In this document: positions 23,408-37,128 of the stretch, piece by piece
How the letters are laid out: each line of letters begins with the position of its first letter
How positions within the stretch are numbered: position 1 is the stretch's first letter
DNA from: Gordius sp. MW1
Taxonomy: Eukaryota; Nematomorpha; Gordioida; Gordea; Gordiidae
Assembly: GCA_964036665.1 (NCBI GenBank)
Contig: OZ038531.1
Span: 2,480,001-2,544,000, forward strand
DNA: 64,000 nt
Direction: 5' to 3'
Program-made: the position numbers and the translations under genes
Notes under the pieces: model-generated
Told to the model about the DNA's origin: nothing
The model's database searches: none
The model's input: the letters and a program-made list of their open reading frames with translations, nothing else

Positions 23408-25190
23408 ATTTAAGCAGGGGCAAAGAATTATTTTTTTGGACATATAAAAAGATTTGAATCCATAGAGGGGTTGCTACCCTTCCTAGCCTGCCCCCTTTGG
23501 CTAGGCTTAAGCCTAAATCGACTTAAATTTACGAGTAACGATAATTACTGACGAACAAAATAAATTTTTTGGGTTTTTTTTCAATCAAATCGGCATATTT
23601 TTTCGCTCATCATTTAAACATTTCCCTAACCCCTTGTCGCGTTCTACCACAATTTTACTTAACCGCCAAAAAAATCAATCAAAAATTGACATTTTACAAT
23701 TAAGCACGTCTATTTTGATGGTATCATTTAAGAGACGTACCCTCCTGCCATGGGAACGTCATTTCAAGTATCCTTGTTTTTTTGCAAAAATAATTTGATT
23801 TTTTATTAAGTGGGGGGGGGGGTAAAATTTTAATATCGATATTTATGAAAAACAAAATACTACCAATCACTTTAAAATAAAGGTTATCTTCTTCAAACAC
23901 TAAAATTTCAATCATCTGCCATAGTTTATATCAAATTACTATAGTTTGGGGTTACAGATTCGACTATACTCTTATGTCAAATACACTCTCTCTATCTCTA
24001 TTCTATCATTTTCCAAAATAATCTAAACTCTTGTATGTATCCTGAAATCCCAAAATTTTATGGATTTTTAATTGAATTCTAAGCAGCCCTTCCCAATCCC
24101 ACGCACAAAAAATTCAATATTTGTTTCGTTGGTCGCTTATGGCAAAAATATCATTGCCACTTTCTTCAAGCACATAAATAAATTTGTCATATTAATTAAT
24201 ACTGACGGGGCCAAACCCCCCCCCTTGTGTTTCTGTTCGACCCGATATTAACATTAGAAAAAATTCAATTATTGCCCATTATTTTTATTTAAACGACAGG
24301 CATTATTGGCTTTTAGATGCAGAATTCTACGAAATCTGGAGTATTTTGAGGTAACATTATCCCATCTTTCAATGATTTTAATTTTTAAAACAATCAGCTT
24401 ATTTATCATTCATAATAACTCACGATTTAAAACAAATTATTTTCGATTGGGGTCCTTTAAATAACTTTTTTTTCGGTATAATTAATTAGCGTGTTAGTCG
24501 TCGCAATTATCTAATTAATTTTATTAACTCTAGTAGAAATTAATCTTTCATGATTCTTTTATATATATCTCTACAAATATTAGGAATTTTTTTTAGATTT
24601 GACACAACTATGCCTCTTAAATGTGTTTTTAATTAATTGATTGGTTATATAATAGTTAATTATTTATCATAAAAATATGTAATTCAAATAGGAGTTTTTT
24701 GATTAAATTTTTATGTGATTTAGAGATTAAAGTGTTATATATATATCCTATAAATCTTAATGAAATTTTGTAAGTCCCTAAAATTTTTCATAATTCAAAT
24801 AGTAGGCTTGAAAGTAGGGAATATTGAATTACTTTTTGTTGTAATTTAAGAAAAAGATAATTATTAAAATTTGAATTTTTTAATTAAAGTGTAAAAATTT
24901 TATTTGGAAAAAATAAAAAGATTTATACAGGAGAAACGGTTTTTTGAGATGGGTAGGAGGCTTGACAACATTTTGCATGATATTTTTGTTGTCTATTTTA
25001 AACTAATTTTTATAATTGCCTTATATTTTATAAATCTTTTTAAATGATAATTTCATACGTCTTTTAATAAATTAAATTTTGTTTTGTGTTAAATTAGGGG
25101 TTAGGGCTTGCCGGATAGGAATTTTATTCTCTTAACTATATTGACAAGTAAACGACAAGTATTTTTGATAAAATAAATATTAGCCATGAT

Positions 25191-25380
25191 CATGGGCGTA
25201 TCCAAGGAGGGGGGGCAGGGATGAGCGACTACCCCCTCTAAATTCAAAATTTGTTGAAATTAGTTTTTTTAAATATGGCTAACAAAAAATATTCATTTTG
25301 CCCCTTCCTAAAGCATTTTTGCCCCTTCCTAAAGCATTTTTGCCCCCCCCCCTCTAATTCCAATGCTGGCTACGCCCATG
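25191..25380. mobile_element. Family B MITE copy
   Basis: CATGGGCGTATCCAAGG to GCTGGCTACGCCCATG, with a short internal duplication of TTCCTAAAGCATTTTTGCCC near the right end. Confidence 0.8.
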
Positions 25381-25439
25381 ACATTTGTAATAAATCTATA
25401 GGATTGATAGACTAAGATTATACTAAACTATTATAAAAC

Positions 25440-25790
25440 TGTTTTTTGTACGTAGATTCCCTCTTTTAGGAATGCATGGGTCATGTTGTCATCTTGACCA
25501 TTATTTTCTGCTGATATATACATTATTACCATTTTAAACTTGCTTTTTGTATATTTTTTAAATTCAATAAACCCTCAATTAATTTGATGTAGTAAAATAT
25601 CCAACACATGGAAAAAAATAATGACAACGTAATGGCATTCTTTCTCTTGAAAGAACTCCCTTGATCATCGTAAAATTTCTGAAGTTTTTCCCTATAGTAA
25701 AAATAGACCTCAAATATATTCCGTTAAACAATTAAATTTTTTTAATGCGATTTATTTTTATCGCTATTCTAAGCCCGTTCTCTCCTATAT
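25440..25790. repeat. Possible third family G copy, diverged
   Basis: Contains CCCTATAGTAAAAATAGACC and GACCATTATTTTCTG-type words in the same order as the family G copy at 21364-21880. The ends are not clear. Confidence 0.35.
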
Positions 25791-25810
25791 ATATTAATTG
25801 CAATACACAC

Positions 25811-25908
25811 TATGTTGTAAGGTTGAGTTTTGTATGGTCGACCTATGGTTTTGGGCGACTAAACCGACCAAAAGTTTTGGTCTATTTTTCTTGGTCGACC
25901 ACACTACT
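25811..25908. mobile_element. Family A MITE copy, diverged
   Basis: TTGTAAGGTTGAGTTTTG and GGTCGACCTATGGTTTT at the left; TTGGTCGACCACACTAC at the right. Confidence 0.55.
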
Positions 25909-26322
25909 AGTACTTCAAAATAGGTAATTATTTTGTATTAGGTGACAAAAGCTTTATGTTGACTAATTTATGTTATCTTCACACAATTGTAATTGGGATT
26001 TATATATCAGCATTACGTCGCCCATAAATTATAAGCGATCATCGATCCTAGTAGTTATCTTTCAAACATAATTAATTCATACTTGGAGCACTCAATTACC
26101 TTCTTTGATAAACAAATAATTTGTTTTCGTACAAAGAAATCTTTCGTAATAAACATCAAAAGGTTCTCTCTTAACTTAATTATTTCATCAACATAAAAAC
26201 TTAAAAAGAGCATAAACCTAAACTTATGATAGCACTTTTTTAAATACCACAGAGGAATAATAACAAAAAACCATTTTATAATCTAACGGTTAAATAGTAA
26301 TAGAAACCTGAATATATTTTGA

Positions 26323-26480
26323 CATAGGTGTATAGGTAGGGAGGGGCGGGTGCCCCTTCTAAATCCAAATTTCTTTATGATTTATAAAAATTATGGCTAA
26401 AATTCAAAAAAATATCATTTCGCCCCTCCCTAAATCTATATTGCCCCCCCCCTCTAGTTCCAATGCTGGCTACGCCCATA
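26323..26480. mobile_element. Family B MITE copy, left end worn
   Basis: The left end is diverged. The right end is AATGCTGGCTACGCCCAT, with GGGAGGGGCGGGTGCCCC inside. Confidence 0.7.
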
Positions 26481-26971
26481 GATTTTGTGTACCTAGAGTT
26501 TTTTTTGCTAATTTATGACTAATAGAGAAATTTTCAATACCAACTTGACAGGAAAATAGTTTAAAATTTCAATCACTAAATCATATTATATGTCAAATGG
26601 TATATTCACTAATTTTTTCCTAAGTAAAAATTAATGTGATTTTTGTCAAAATTTTAGATAATGTGTTAATAAATATCCCCCTTTACATCAATTAAAGACG
26701 AGTTTAATTAATATAAACTACGATAACTTAAACATTCACTCGGCCTGAGACCCATGTAATATAAATTGTTACTCATTAAATGCCCACGTATATACTATAC
26801 GTAAATTAAACTACCTAAAATGTAGCGTTCGTGAAAAATTAAAATATTTACAAAATCCAAAAAAAAAATCTTGAATCATTATGGTCAAGATTCAGCATTT
26901 GTTGTTCCACAAAGGTTTTTTTTTAATAAGTTCTCACCTGATACATGATTCGTTAAGAGTATATTTGTAAA

Positions 26972-27109
26972 CATGGGCGTAGCTAGGAATAATGCTTAGG
27001 TGAGGGGGGGGGGCAAAATATTAATTTTTTAAAATTTAAGTTACAATTTTATTAAATTTTTAATAATTTTAGATTTAGAGGGGGTCAGCCACCCCCTGGT
27101 ACTCCCATG
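26972..27109. mobile_element. Family B MITE copy, right end worn
   Basis: Starts CATGGGCGTAGCTAGG; the right end is reduced to CCCCCTGGTACTCCCATG. Confidence 0.7.
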
Positions 27110-27921
27110 TACGTAAAGTAAAACACATTGATTTTTAAATGTAATATTTTAGGTTTATTATGGTGTCTTTTAATAACTTCAAAGCACTCACACGCATAAA
27201 TGGTTTGCTTTCACCCGACTAGAGTGTTTTTTACCACTTACCTACATTGTATATTGTTTTTTAAAATTAGCGTAATATAGAAATTTTTTCATACATAACA
27301 TAAGATATCAGCAATTTGTTTAACAATCCAATATCATCTGCTAGATCTAACAGTCAAATATCATGCAGGGTTTAATAATTTGCAAAAATTGATGAAAGTG
27401 TTGTAGAAAAGGCATGTAAAATGTAAATTCCGAAATATAAAATCCATTAATGTCATTTAATTCCCATCTATTAGCTGCTGTATTCTTTGCGTTCTGCTGA
27501 GACATTACAATATCTTAATCTTAACATCTCTATTAACACCCCCGCAAAAACCACGTATATAAATCATAAATTATTCTACCATTATACAAACATAATTTAT
27601 TTGTAAATATATATGCTAATGTCTCTATCACCCACCAACACTGTAGCAAAATTGAAAGTCTTTGAATCACCCTAGAACCTTTTACTTGACATTGGTCTGA
27701 TATATGCCTGTTAGCAACAAACATCTAAATGCAAATTTGACAAATGGCTGCTTATCCTTACCATTTTAAGTATGTTAAATACAAAAATTTTGGATTTCAA
27801 CTATATTTTAACGTAAGAATAGCGAGGATTGTAAACTCAGAGGGGAGATAGTCACCCTTGGCTAAGCCTCTGTATTTTAGGAGCATATAACTTTTAGGGT
27901 TTTGGAAGTTAGAGGTTTATA

Positions 27922-28136
27922 ATATTGATTGCTATGCATTTGGTTGTCCGTCCACCCTGTCCAACTTCTAATTTTGTGACCCTAAACCCGACCCGGACCT
28001 TACCCGATAAATTTTGAAATGGCTTTGGGCCGGGTCGGGTTCGGGTTGAAAATTTTAATGCTTTCGGGCTCGGGTTCAAAATTTTAAAATGCGGGTCGGG
28101 TTCGGGTTGAAAAAAAGTGACTTTTCAGTTCTCTAG
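27922..28136. repeat. Family C end followed by GGGTCGGG-type hAT-like sequence
   Basis: TTGCTATGCATTTGGTTGTC with CCTGTCCAACTTCTAATTTT is a family C end. From about 27984 the sequence turns into repeated CGGGTCGGGTTCGGGTTG words ending AAGTGACTTTTCAG-TTCTCTA. That matches the right end of the hAT-like element at 58371-59027. Confidence 0.5.
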
Positions 28137-28485
28137 GTATCGACTAGTTATGTTTAAAAATCTTGTATTGGTTATCTATCGCGGTGAAAATATAAAATAA
28201 GTATATAATGCGTAATAGTGTAAAGTATAATATCATCAGATTCCTCTTTTAAAAATGCAATTTTTTAATATAAACTGATTAGTGATTACCTTATAATAGA
28301 TGAAGGTATCATCTACATAAGGTTTAACAAAGACTTTATCGTGCTAATTAAAAAAAGCTATTGCGACTTATCATTATTTTTGCACAAATTAATCGATTCT
28401 TATGAGAGGCGCCATTGTCTATTACTAAGCCCCTTAATTGGAAGAAAAACAAATGAGAAAATTTTTCAAAAAAGAGACTTTAGAT

Positions 28486-28653
28486 CATGGGCGTAGCCAG
28501 CATTGAGATTAAGGGGGGGGGGGGTAATAATGATTTAGGGAGGGGCAAAATAATAATTTTTTTTCAATTTTACCCTTAATTATATAAAATTTCAAATAAT
28601 TTCTAGGTTTAAAGGGGGGCAGCCGCCCCTCCCAGCCACCCCTTCGCTGAGCT
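28486..28653. mobile_element. Family B MITE copy
   Basis: CATGGGCGTAGCCAGCATTG to CCCCTTCGCTGAGC; interior GGGGGGCAGCCGCCCCTCCC. Confidence 0.75.
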
Positions 28654-29087
28654 TTAATTAGTTATTAACTATGATATTATAAATTATCGCGAGCAAATTA
28701 GTTAAGGTGGTATCTGTTTTCAAGATTTAAGATTATTAAGACTTTTAAAGGGCCTCTCATTCGTGAATATACAACTTATTTTGTATTCACAGTTCATTCG
28801 ATTCCCATCAATTATTTTGCGCATTTTATAGATTAAATTAAGTGTGGGACGAGTTAGGACTTATATGAATTTGTCCCATTAAATGTTTATTTATAGTCTC
28901 TTGTGGCATTAATATATGCACATTTTTTTAATTAAATACAAATTATCTTGGGATTAATCATCATAAATCATAGGAAATTAAGTTAAATTGATAAAATTTT
29001 GAGGTTTTATAGCAAATTTGAACCATTTCTAGCTATTTGATTGTCAGGTAAGACTCATAGCATTAAAACTTAAAAATTTTAAAAGAA

Positions 29088-30326
29088 GGGCAGACCGGGG
29101 ATTAAATAGCCTTAAAAAATTAATTTACGTTTTTAAAAAACTAAAAAAGTTTGTATAATTTTTTTATTGAGGTATATTTTTAATAGAAGAAGTAATAGAG
29201 AAAAAAAAGTTTATAGTTTTTTCAGGTGTTGTGTTTTAAAAACTTAGAAAAGCCTAAAAAATTTAAAAAAGCCCGGGGCTAGTCATACCCCTTTTCGGGG
29301 ACTAAACCATTTATGTTTTCACTTCTTTTTAGTGTATGCCAACTCAAATCCATAAAAAGATTGTTTCATTATAAATAACATAGAGTAATATGGTTATAGT
29401 TTACATAGTAAAAGCAAATAAAAAGGGGATCAAGATGACAATCCAGGCGCGTAGCCAAGGGGGTGGAAAGCGGGACTTTTCTACCCCCTTGACCAAAATT
29501 TGGAATTTTTTTTGATTAAAAATTAGATTAAATGAGTTAAAATATTATTGTTAAGTTGCATAGAAGATTTTGAGACACTTATAAAAGCCTGGAAACATTA
29601 TATATACATTCAATTTTTCGAATTTAATTTTCGACTAAAAGCTTGCACCCCACCATTATAATTTTCCAGCATTGATTGTAAATTATAAAAAACTTCTTTT
29701 TTTTTATCTAAACACCGTTCATTTAGCTATACTAACAAATGTCAAGTAAACAGATTGAGTGACTGTTGTATAATTTTGCTTATTAGCAACTTAAGAATTT
29801 TTCAGATCAAACACATATGATTTTGCTTTGGTTTCGGCCATTATTTAATTTTACCTAAATGATAATATTTTCTGCCAGTTGAATAACTTGCACAAGGTCC
29901 ATGTCCCTTTTTAAGGTATAAAAGCGATAGGAAATGCTCTGATTAATGAATAGAAGAGATTTTTCTAAAGCTGGTTATATAGCGCCTTGAAGTTTCGCAT
30001 ATATTGTACGCGAAATTTATTTTTGTTACATTATAAGTATAAGTGTCGAAACTTTTTTTGAATTTTTCCTCCCCCTTGAGATAATCCTGGCTACGCGTTT
30101 GTGATAATAATCTAACTTATGCTACCATTAAAGACAGATCCTGCGATGGAAAACTTTTTAAAGAGTTTATTAATGTATATTCATAGTCAATTTCTCTTCC
30201 AAATAATAATAAGTTAAATTTATTAAACAAAAATTTTGCCTTTTAAATCTTTTCATTTGTTTTATTGTGATGATAAGATACAATGAGGAAAGGCTAGCAC
30301 TAGCCCCTCTCCGACTAGCCCCGAAT
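29088..30326 (+). mobile_element. Family G repeat split by a family B-type insertion
   Basis: The left part (29088-29445) starts CAGACCGGGGATTAAATAGCC-like and carries CGGGGCTAGTCATACCCC. The right part (30100-30326) ends GGCTAGCACTAGCCCCTCTC. Together they match the reverse of 21364-21880 in order, with one interruption at 29446-30099. Confidence 0.6.
29446..30099. mobile_element. Long family B-type element nested in family G
   Basis: Ends GGCGCGTAGCCAAGGGGG and TAATCCTGGCTACGCG; about 650 bp, much longer than the usual 160 bp copies, with an unrelated AT-rich interior. Confidence 0.6.
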
Positions 30327-31948
30327 AAAATGATTAATAATAAACGTGTTATATTGCAAATTAAATATAATTAAACGGTTTTTATCGTAAAACATAACAC
30401 TTAAGTTAGTATAAAAATATAACTCCAAAAAATTATGTGCAAAATAATTTTGTCAAGAGTTTTTCCTCTATATAATTTTTATTTTTCCAGGGGAAGAATT
30501 TTTGACTTATACCTTATGACAAAATACGCATATCGTTCGGACTTTAATGTTTTATGATTTTCATTTCTAAAATGAAAAGATAAAAATAACCCCCGTCTAC
30601 CACTAGCCTTGGACTCCCTTAGCTATTTATATTAATTGTTTTTGAACCTAAATTCTTAGATACTTGGAATTATTCCTATTATTCAACTATTTTCAATTTC
30701 TCAATTATAAAATTTAAGTGAAAATTTAAATCAAATATGAAAAAATAATTTTGTTAAATAAAAAAGGAGGCATGAAGAGGTAGCTGAGTAGCAGATTGTA
30801 TTAACCACGCACAATAGTTTAAATCATTTCTCATTCTTCTCATTATTTAATTATGTATGTGTCTTTATTTCTCAATAAATGAATTTTTCAAAATATAATG
30901 TTTAAAAGCGACATTTTTTAGTAAAGTTTACCCTAAATTTATTAAGGGAGACTTGGGCTATATATATACAAGTCTATGGATATTTACCATGTAACCTATA
31001 TATTATTTAAAGCACAAATCACATGTAAATTTTGCAATAAAATATGTATTTTTTATGTAAGTTACTAGTAAAAATAAATTTACAAAAACGAAACAATAAA
31101 TTTTCTTCGAAATACTAATTTGGTCGGGTAATAAAGTAGATTTAATATTTTGGGGTTATATATTTTGGGTCAATAAAAGTTTTGATAGCAAAATATAATT
31201 TTTTTAATACTTTATAAAAAAACGTTGCTGAGTTTTAACATGGTTAATTTATTATTTTATAAATAATTTGAGTCAAAGCAAATTGTGGCTGGCGACTTTT
31301 AGCCCTTTCGTTTTGGACATTCAATCATGAGCATCTAGTTAAAAAAGTAAGCAAGAGAACCTTATAATGGTGGAAAACACATTTTATTTTGACCAATTTG
31401 CGCTAAATGATCATTTTTCATATTAAATCAATAAATTTTTGTTTGCCACAATATCTGACACATTATAATAAAGAACATAAAAAGGAATTCTTTCTTGAAG
31501 ATGGTTATATCTTGCCCCAGTGAGTTTTGGAGATTTTATAATTTTTTGTTTTGTTTTTTAACGTAATTCATAAATATATTCTTAATGTTTCTTTCTCCGA
31601 TTTTTATGCATAATAGTGGCATCGTTTGACGGTATGTTTTTCATGTTATAAAATTGAATTACGAGCTTAACAATGAGAAGTGATATTTTTGAGCAAATTT
31701 TTTGGGGAAAAAATCAACATAAAAGTATAATATTTGATCTATCAGAAGGTTATTCGACCATATCAATACCTCTTCTAAAGATCGATTCATGGCACTTACG
31801 CTATTTACGGCATATATTATTAAATGATTTATCTATAAAACTGAACATCATGTTTGTTGTCCAAAAAAAAGAAAGGCACATTAGACATTGACACTTTTAT
31901 TCACATAATTGGCGCTGTCACAGTTACTACTACTTATATCCCGGTAAT

Positions 31949-32148
31949 AGTGTTGTAAGAACGGCTGGGTTTTGTTTGGACGACCTCGGTTTTTCTAAGA
32001 TTAACGGTCGACTCTAGTCTGTTTTTCAAATTTTGACTAAGCCTCGTGGTCGACTAGGAAATATAGACCAAAAATCTTTAAACTGTTCATGTTTAATCGA
32101 CTAAAACGAAAGGTCGACCAAACAAAACCCAGCAGTTTTGACAACATT
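31949..32148. mobile_element. Family A MITE copy, long form, TA-flanked
   Basis: TA then GTGTTGTAAGAACGGCTGGG at the left; CCCAGCAGTTTTGACAACAT then TA at the right. The 200-bp form carries an extra GACTAAGCC / GTCGACTAGG interior. Confidence 0.8.
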
Positions 32149-32837
32149 ACAATATAAATTTTAATCATCTGGCAAATTATCGCATAAATTATGTGGAGAA
32201 AAATATGTATAAATATAGAAATTAATTATTTTTCATTAAAAGGGGGCTCAATAAAATGCCAAATTGAAAAGATGGATTTTTTGAAACCTCATAGATATTA
32301 AAATTCTTTTTTCACTTAAAACTAATTTTTAAAAAAATCAGAATCTACTTCTACTAATATTTCGAATTGTTTGGTTAGCACTTCGGGCTATAAAAATTAT
32401 TTAAAATAACCAAATAACATATAAACTTTTAAAATTTATCATAAACCTCTATATTAACTTACCTTAACATCAAAGGAAGAGATATTTTATAGAAATAACA
32501 CTCTAACTTAACAAAAATATTTATCGTCTTAGTTGAGTCTCCTATATTAATAATTTAAAAGCAATAAAGGCATCCTGTTAAATAGAATTCCTCTTAGAAG
32601 CATACTCTCATTAATGAAAGATGAAAGAAAATATTGATCACAAACAAAACCTTCATTAAATCGTATAAATGAGCTTCAATATTTTTCATAATGTTAGTAT
32701 GTACAATAATTCATTTTTTAAAATGTAAAAACAAAATAATTTACCTATGATTTGTTACTTTATTAAATAAATTTTTTTACGAAGAGCACAAATTGCTTAG
32801 GATACTAAAACTATTATAAATATCGTAGTATATATTA

Positions 32838-33055
32838 GTCACTTTTATCAACCCGAACCCGACCCAAAAGCATTTTAAAATAATCCGAACCCGTCTAGTC
32901 CCTACCCAAAAGCGTTTATTTTTTATAATCCCTCTTGAAAGCGTTTCAAATTTTGGTCCCCGACGCGAGCATAATAAAAATCTCAGGTCGGGTAAGGGTC
33001 GAGTTTGGTCAGGGACGGGTCGGGTTTTGGGTCGGTCGTGTTATGGCAATAGCCT
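32838..33055. repeat. GGGTCGGG-type hAT-like remnant
   Basis: TAGTCACTTTTATCAACCCG at the left resembles the inverted right end of the 58371-59027 element. The right part carries GACGGGTCGGGTTTTGGGTC. No target duplication was identified. Confidence 0.45.
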
Positions 33056-34862
33056 AGGTTTTAAATTAGGATGGAATAAATTCAAGGCGAAATATATTAA
33101 TGATTTATGGAAAAAAATTAAACCAATTAATATTTTTGAATTTAATGTTGTTGGTTAAGTTTGCTTCTCTTTGAATCCCGCATGAATTATGAATCAATGA
33201 GCTTACGTGTGTATTTAAAATTTATGAGCAAAGTTTTTTTAGTCACAACAGTAAAACAATTCCATGTTAAAAACACCAGGAGGAGGAGGAAGAAGATTAG
33301 TAAAATTGTCGAATAATTTATATGGACCATAAAAGGTTATATACTTTGTATTTCACTGCTAGCCATAAAACCTAGGCCATTTGCACAAAGGAAAATATAT
33401 TTGAGCATAACCTATAAAATAAAATGGGGAAAAGGCATAAAAGATATTTTTATTAAATTCCGATATTTGCGACAATAAATTTTTTTATGTACTTTGACTA
33501 TTTTAATTAAACTTATCCATCATCTAAGTTTATTGCTCCACAAACAAAAGCCATAAGATTTGGCATTTAGATAATAGCCAATTTTAAAATTTGTTTAGAC
33601 ATTAGCAAACTATAAATAAATTTAAGCTTTACTCAGCTTTCTTTTTGCCCTTGGATTTAATATTAATTTTTATATTTTGTAATTTATATTCTTATCTCAT
33701 TGACTAAAATTTTAATTTAATAATATCCTGCGCCAAAATTCTGATTTAAAATACAAAGAAGCATATTTTATCAATGTCAAGTTTTTTTGTTTTTATAGGC
33801 AATTTTTTTTATTTTTTTTTATTTTTATGCAATTAAAATTTGTTATTTATACATTAAACCTAAATGTTTTTACAACCTAAATATTTTATTGGCAAACAAT
33901 TAATTTAGCAATATTGTGGTGGCGAAAGCGCTTTAAGTCTTTTTATAAAGCCTCTTTTTTGTTTTTGTATAAATTATTTATCAAAAATTCTATTACCAAA
34001 ATAATGAATTTGCTGCTACAAACATCTAAGCAAATATTTTAAGCCATTAATATATATTGTTTCCATGATTAAATACAAGAATTCTTTACCTCTCTCTAGT
34101 CATGTATTAATTAATTGCGCTTTTTTATTAAAACCCAATATAATAATTTTAAGAGTTTTCAAAAGAATTAGATTTTATATAATATTCTTGGCTTTACAAC
34201 TTAATTTAATCTAATAGTTTCTTTTAATACAAGATAACAATTGTGATTTTAATTATATATATTAATTCCGAAACTATAGTTTTATATAAAAAGATTATAC
34301 TAGTTCATTCCTCCCTGTATAAGCCAACGGATTAAGGGTTTTTCTCATATAACCCAAACTTTTAAGAATAGATTAGTTTTCTTAACCCTGCGGTTATTTT
34401 ATATAATTTGACCCTTTAATCTGCTCAAAATTAAAATCTTTAAATGCTCTTCTATTTTACAAAATGAGAACTCTAAGGTTAAATTATTTCTGTTAAAAAT
34501 AAATGTTACAAAAATAAACTTTAACCAAACAAATTGTGGCTAAAACAGTTTTTATTAAAGACTAATCCTTATTATTCGTAAAAGATAGAAACTTGAAAGA
34601 CCTGACAACCTTCTTAACACAAATTTTTGTTACTGGTCAGTGAAAATGAAAACTTAGTAGAAATAAAATTATTCATAGTGGGTGATTGGATTGGATTAAT
34701 ATGCTTTTTGAATAATAGTTAGATTTAAATATGTTTGGTTTTGACCCGTTATTCCTTTAAACTAAGTATGCTTAAAAAGAATTGATTTGGCTAATGAATT
34801 CCTAAAATAGACTCAACTTTTAATAAATAATTATTGTTATTGGAAAATATAGGAACTGTGAC

Positions 34863-34976
34863 CATGAGGGTAGCCAGCATTGGAATTAGAGGGGGGCAAT
34901 AATGATTTAGGGAGGGGCAAAATAATCATTTTTGGAAATTTTAGCCATAATTTTAATAAATTTCAACAAATTGTTT
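34863..34976. mobile_element. Family B MITE, left half
   Basis: CATGAGGGTAGCCAGCATTG, GGCAATAATGATTTAGGGAG, then the AT core to TTTCAACAAATTG; the G/C-rich right half is missing. Confidence 0.75.
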
Positions 34977-35859
34977 GGTGGGACCATTATAGATTTTAAA
35001 GAATGTTAAAACACAAATTGCTTATAATGAATTGCCCACGTTTTTAACGCTTAAATTTTCAATCTTTGAAAAATAATTACTTTTAAGCACTAATTAAATG
35101 CAAATGGTATCAATCTTCGCGGAATCACAGAATCCCTAAACTCTACAATTAAAATCGAATAAACAACATTTGTAATTATTTCAAGTGTATTGCCATGAGC
35201 TCATCATATCATAGTTATCAAATTTATTGATTACTGCCCACGCTCAGCCCCCCCCCCCTTCCTTTTTGAAATTACATATTCTCTTCTATTAAACATCTCT
35301 AAATTTAAATAAATTTATTGCCCTATTAATTATACAAATTTAATCCGGATTTCTATCTAGTTTTATGTAAGTTTTCTTTAACATTTTGTTTTACACACTT
35401 TAACTATTTAAAGTAATTTTAAAAATGACGATATTTGGAGCAAAATCATAAATTTGGTTTTGAGAAAATATTTTGCAATATATTAATTTAAATTGTTTTA
35501 CAAAATTATTAAATAAATTAAGAAATTGATTATTTTAATCTTTTTTGTGTGTCTTTGGTGAGTCAAAGCTTTATAATTATACCCGTTGTTTTAAAACTAA
35601 TATGTCCATTAATGTCATATTATCTCGTAAAATATAAAATATTTGTGTTGTATAAACCTAACATTTAAAGTAGCTTACTTTTATGTCATAATAACTGTAT
35701 GATAGAAAAAATGTATTTTTTAAGTATTTTTAAGAGAGGAGTCCGTTGATACTATACATTTTAAAATATTAAGCATAATATACTTAATTTATCTTTTCAC
35801 TATGAAAGATATTTTAAATAATTTTTTAACATAACTATTCAATTTTATGTACCCCTGGC

Positions 35860-36021
35860 AATGGGCGTAGCCAGGACTGGCTAGAAGGGGACAATAATGC
35901 TATAGGGAGGGGCAAGATGATAATTGTTTTAAATTTATGACTTAATTATAAAATTTTGACTAATTTCTGGATTTGAAGGGGGGCAGCCGCCCCTCCCTGC
36001 CACCCCCTGGCTACGCCCACG
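35860..36021. mobile_element. Family B MITE copy
   Basis: ATGGGCGTAGCCAGGACTGG to CCCTGGCTACGCCCA; directly abuts a family C end. Confidence 0.8.
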
Positions 36022-36140
36022 CATAAGTCCACAGCCATTAAAATCGCGTATACGATTCCACAGAAATTATTAAAAAATTACAAGTTGGACAGGACGGACG
36101 GACGGACGGAAAACGAGCCCATAAATTGCATAGCAATTAA
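36022..36140 (-). repeat. Family C repeat end
   Basis: CATAAGTCCACAGCCATTAA, ACAAGTTGGACAGGACGG, four GGAC repeats and AAACGAGCCC, ending TTGCATAGCAATTAA. Confidence 0.75.
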
Positions 36141-36336
36141 TATCTGAGACTAGCCCTGAAATAATAAATAATAAATATATACAAGGTCTGTCAATTAAGT
36201 CAGGGTTAGACATCATAACCCTATATTTATGTTCTCGGATGGAATTGGAGGGTAATGCTATAAATTTATAATTAGGGGACGCCTAAACATGTCTTTTTTT
36301 AAATTCATCGCCATGGCCAAGTTTTATTGGTGTCTT

Positions 36337-36480
36337 TATGGGCGTAGCCAGGGGGTGGCAGAAAGGGGCGGCTGCCCCCCCCCCTTAAATCCAAAATACC
36401 CTTAAAATTTAATATGTTTATGGCCTAAATTTCAAATTATCATCATTTTGCCCCTCCTTAAATCATATTGCCCCCAACTA
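36337..36480. mobile_element. Family B MITE copy, right end lost
   Basis: ATGGGCGTAGCCAGGGGGTG, with CCCCTCCTTAAATCATATTG near the end. Confidence 0.7.
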
Positions 36481-36925
36481 TAAACTTTGATCCCAAACTT
36501 AAATTTTGTTTCCTAATTTAATAATGTCGATTGACGATTATATTTTCATTTTAATAAATTTGACTTGACATATAATTTACTTAGCTAAACCTCTCAAAAT
36601 TATTAATTTACTTAATTTTTTTCTTTATTCCAATTAAAGTGTTTTCTTAAAAGTTGATTCTAAAATGAAAATTTATAAAGAGAGTCCACATCAAAGCATT
36701 TTGCGCAATTTTTACTTTTAGCAAGATTGATCCTAATTGCAAAATAATAGAGAGTGAGAAAGACGATGCCATAAAACTTACAATCCCACTTTATAATTAA
36801 ATTATTTGCTTCACATTGATTAAAGCGTTATATTGAATATCAAAAAATTTGTATTCATCTCTTATACAACTACTATATCTCGACCTTTAATTGTTCATAC
36901 ATTTGGCAAAGGTTACCATAAGCTT

Positions 36926-37052
36926 TTCCAGGGGTGGCAGAGAGGGGCCGATGCCCCCGTTCCTCTCAATTAAATCCAAAATTGCTTAATATTTCCTAAA
37001 ACAGTAAATATTTACAATAATCATTATTGCCGCCCTCCCATGAAGGCTACTC
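36926..37052. mobile_element. Family B MITE, strongly decayed
   Basis: GGGGTGGCAGAGAGGGGCCG and AATCATTATTGCCGCCCTCC are recognisable family pieces; the ends are worn. Confidence 0.5.
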
Positions 37053-37128
37053 TAGCTATTAGCAATGACCTTTATTAGAGTTTTTGAACACACATATTTG
37101 CTCCATGAGGTCTGATGAAACAAATATG

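Noticed and set aside
27984-28136. GGGTCGGG words considered as interstitial telomere repeats
   Set aside because: The words are not in a regular 6-mer array and match the subterminal part of the hAT-like element with defined ends.
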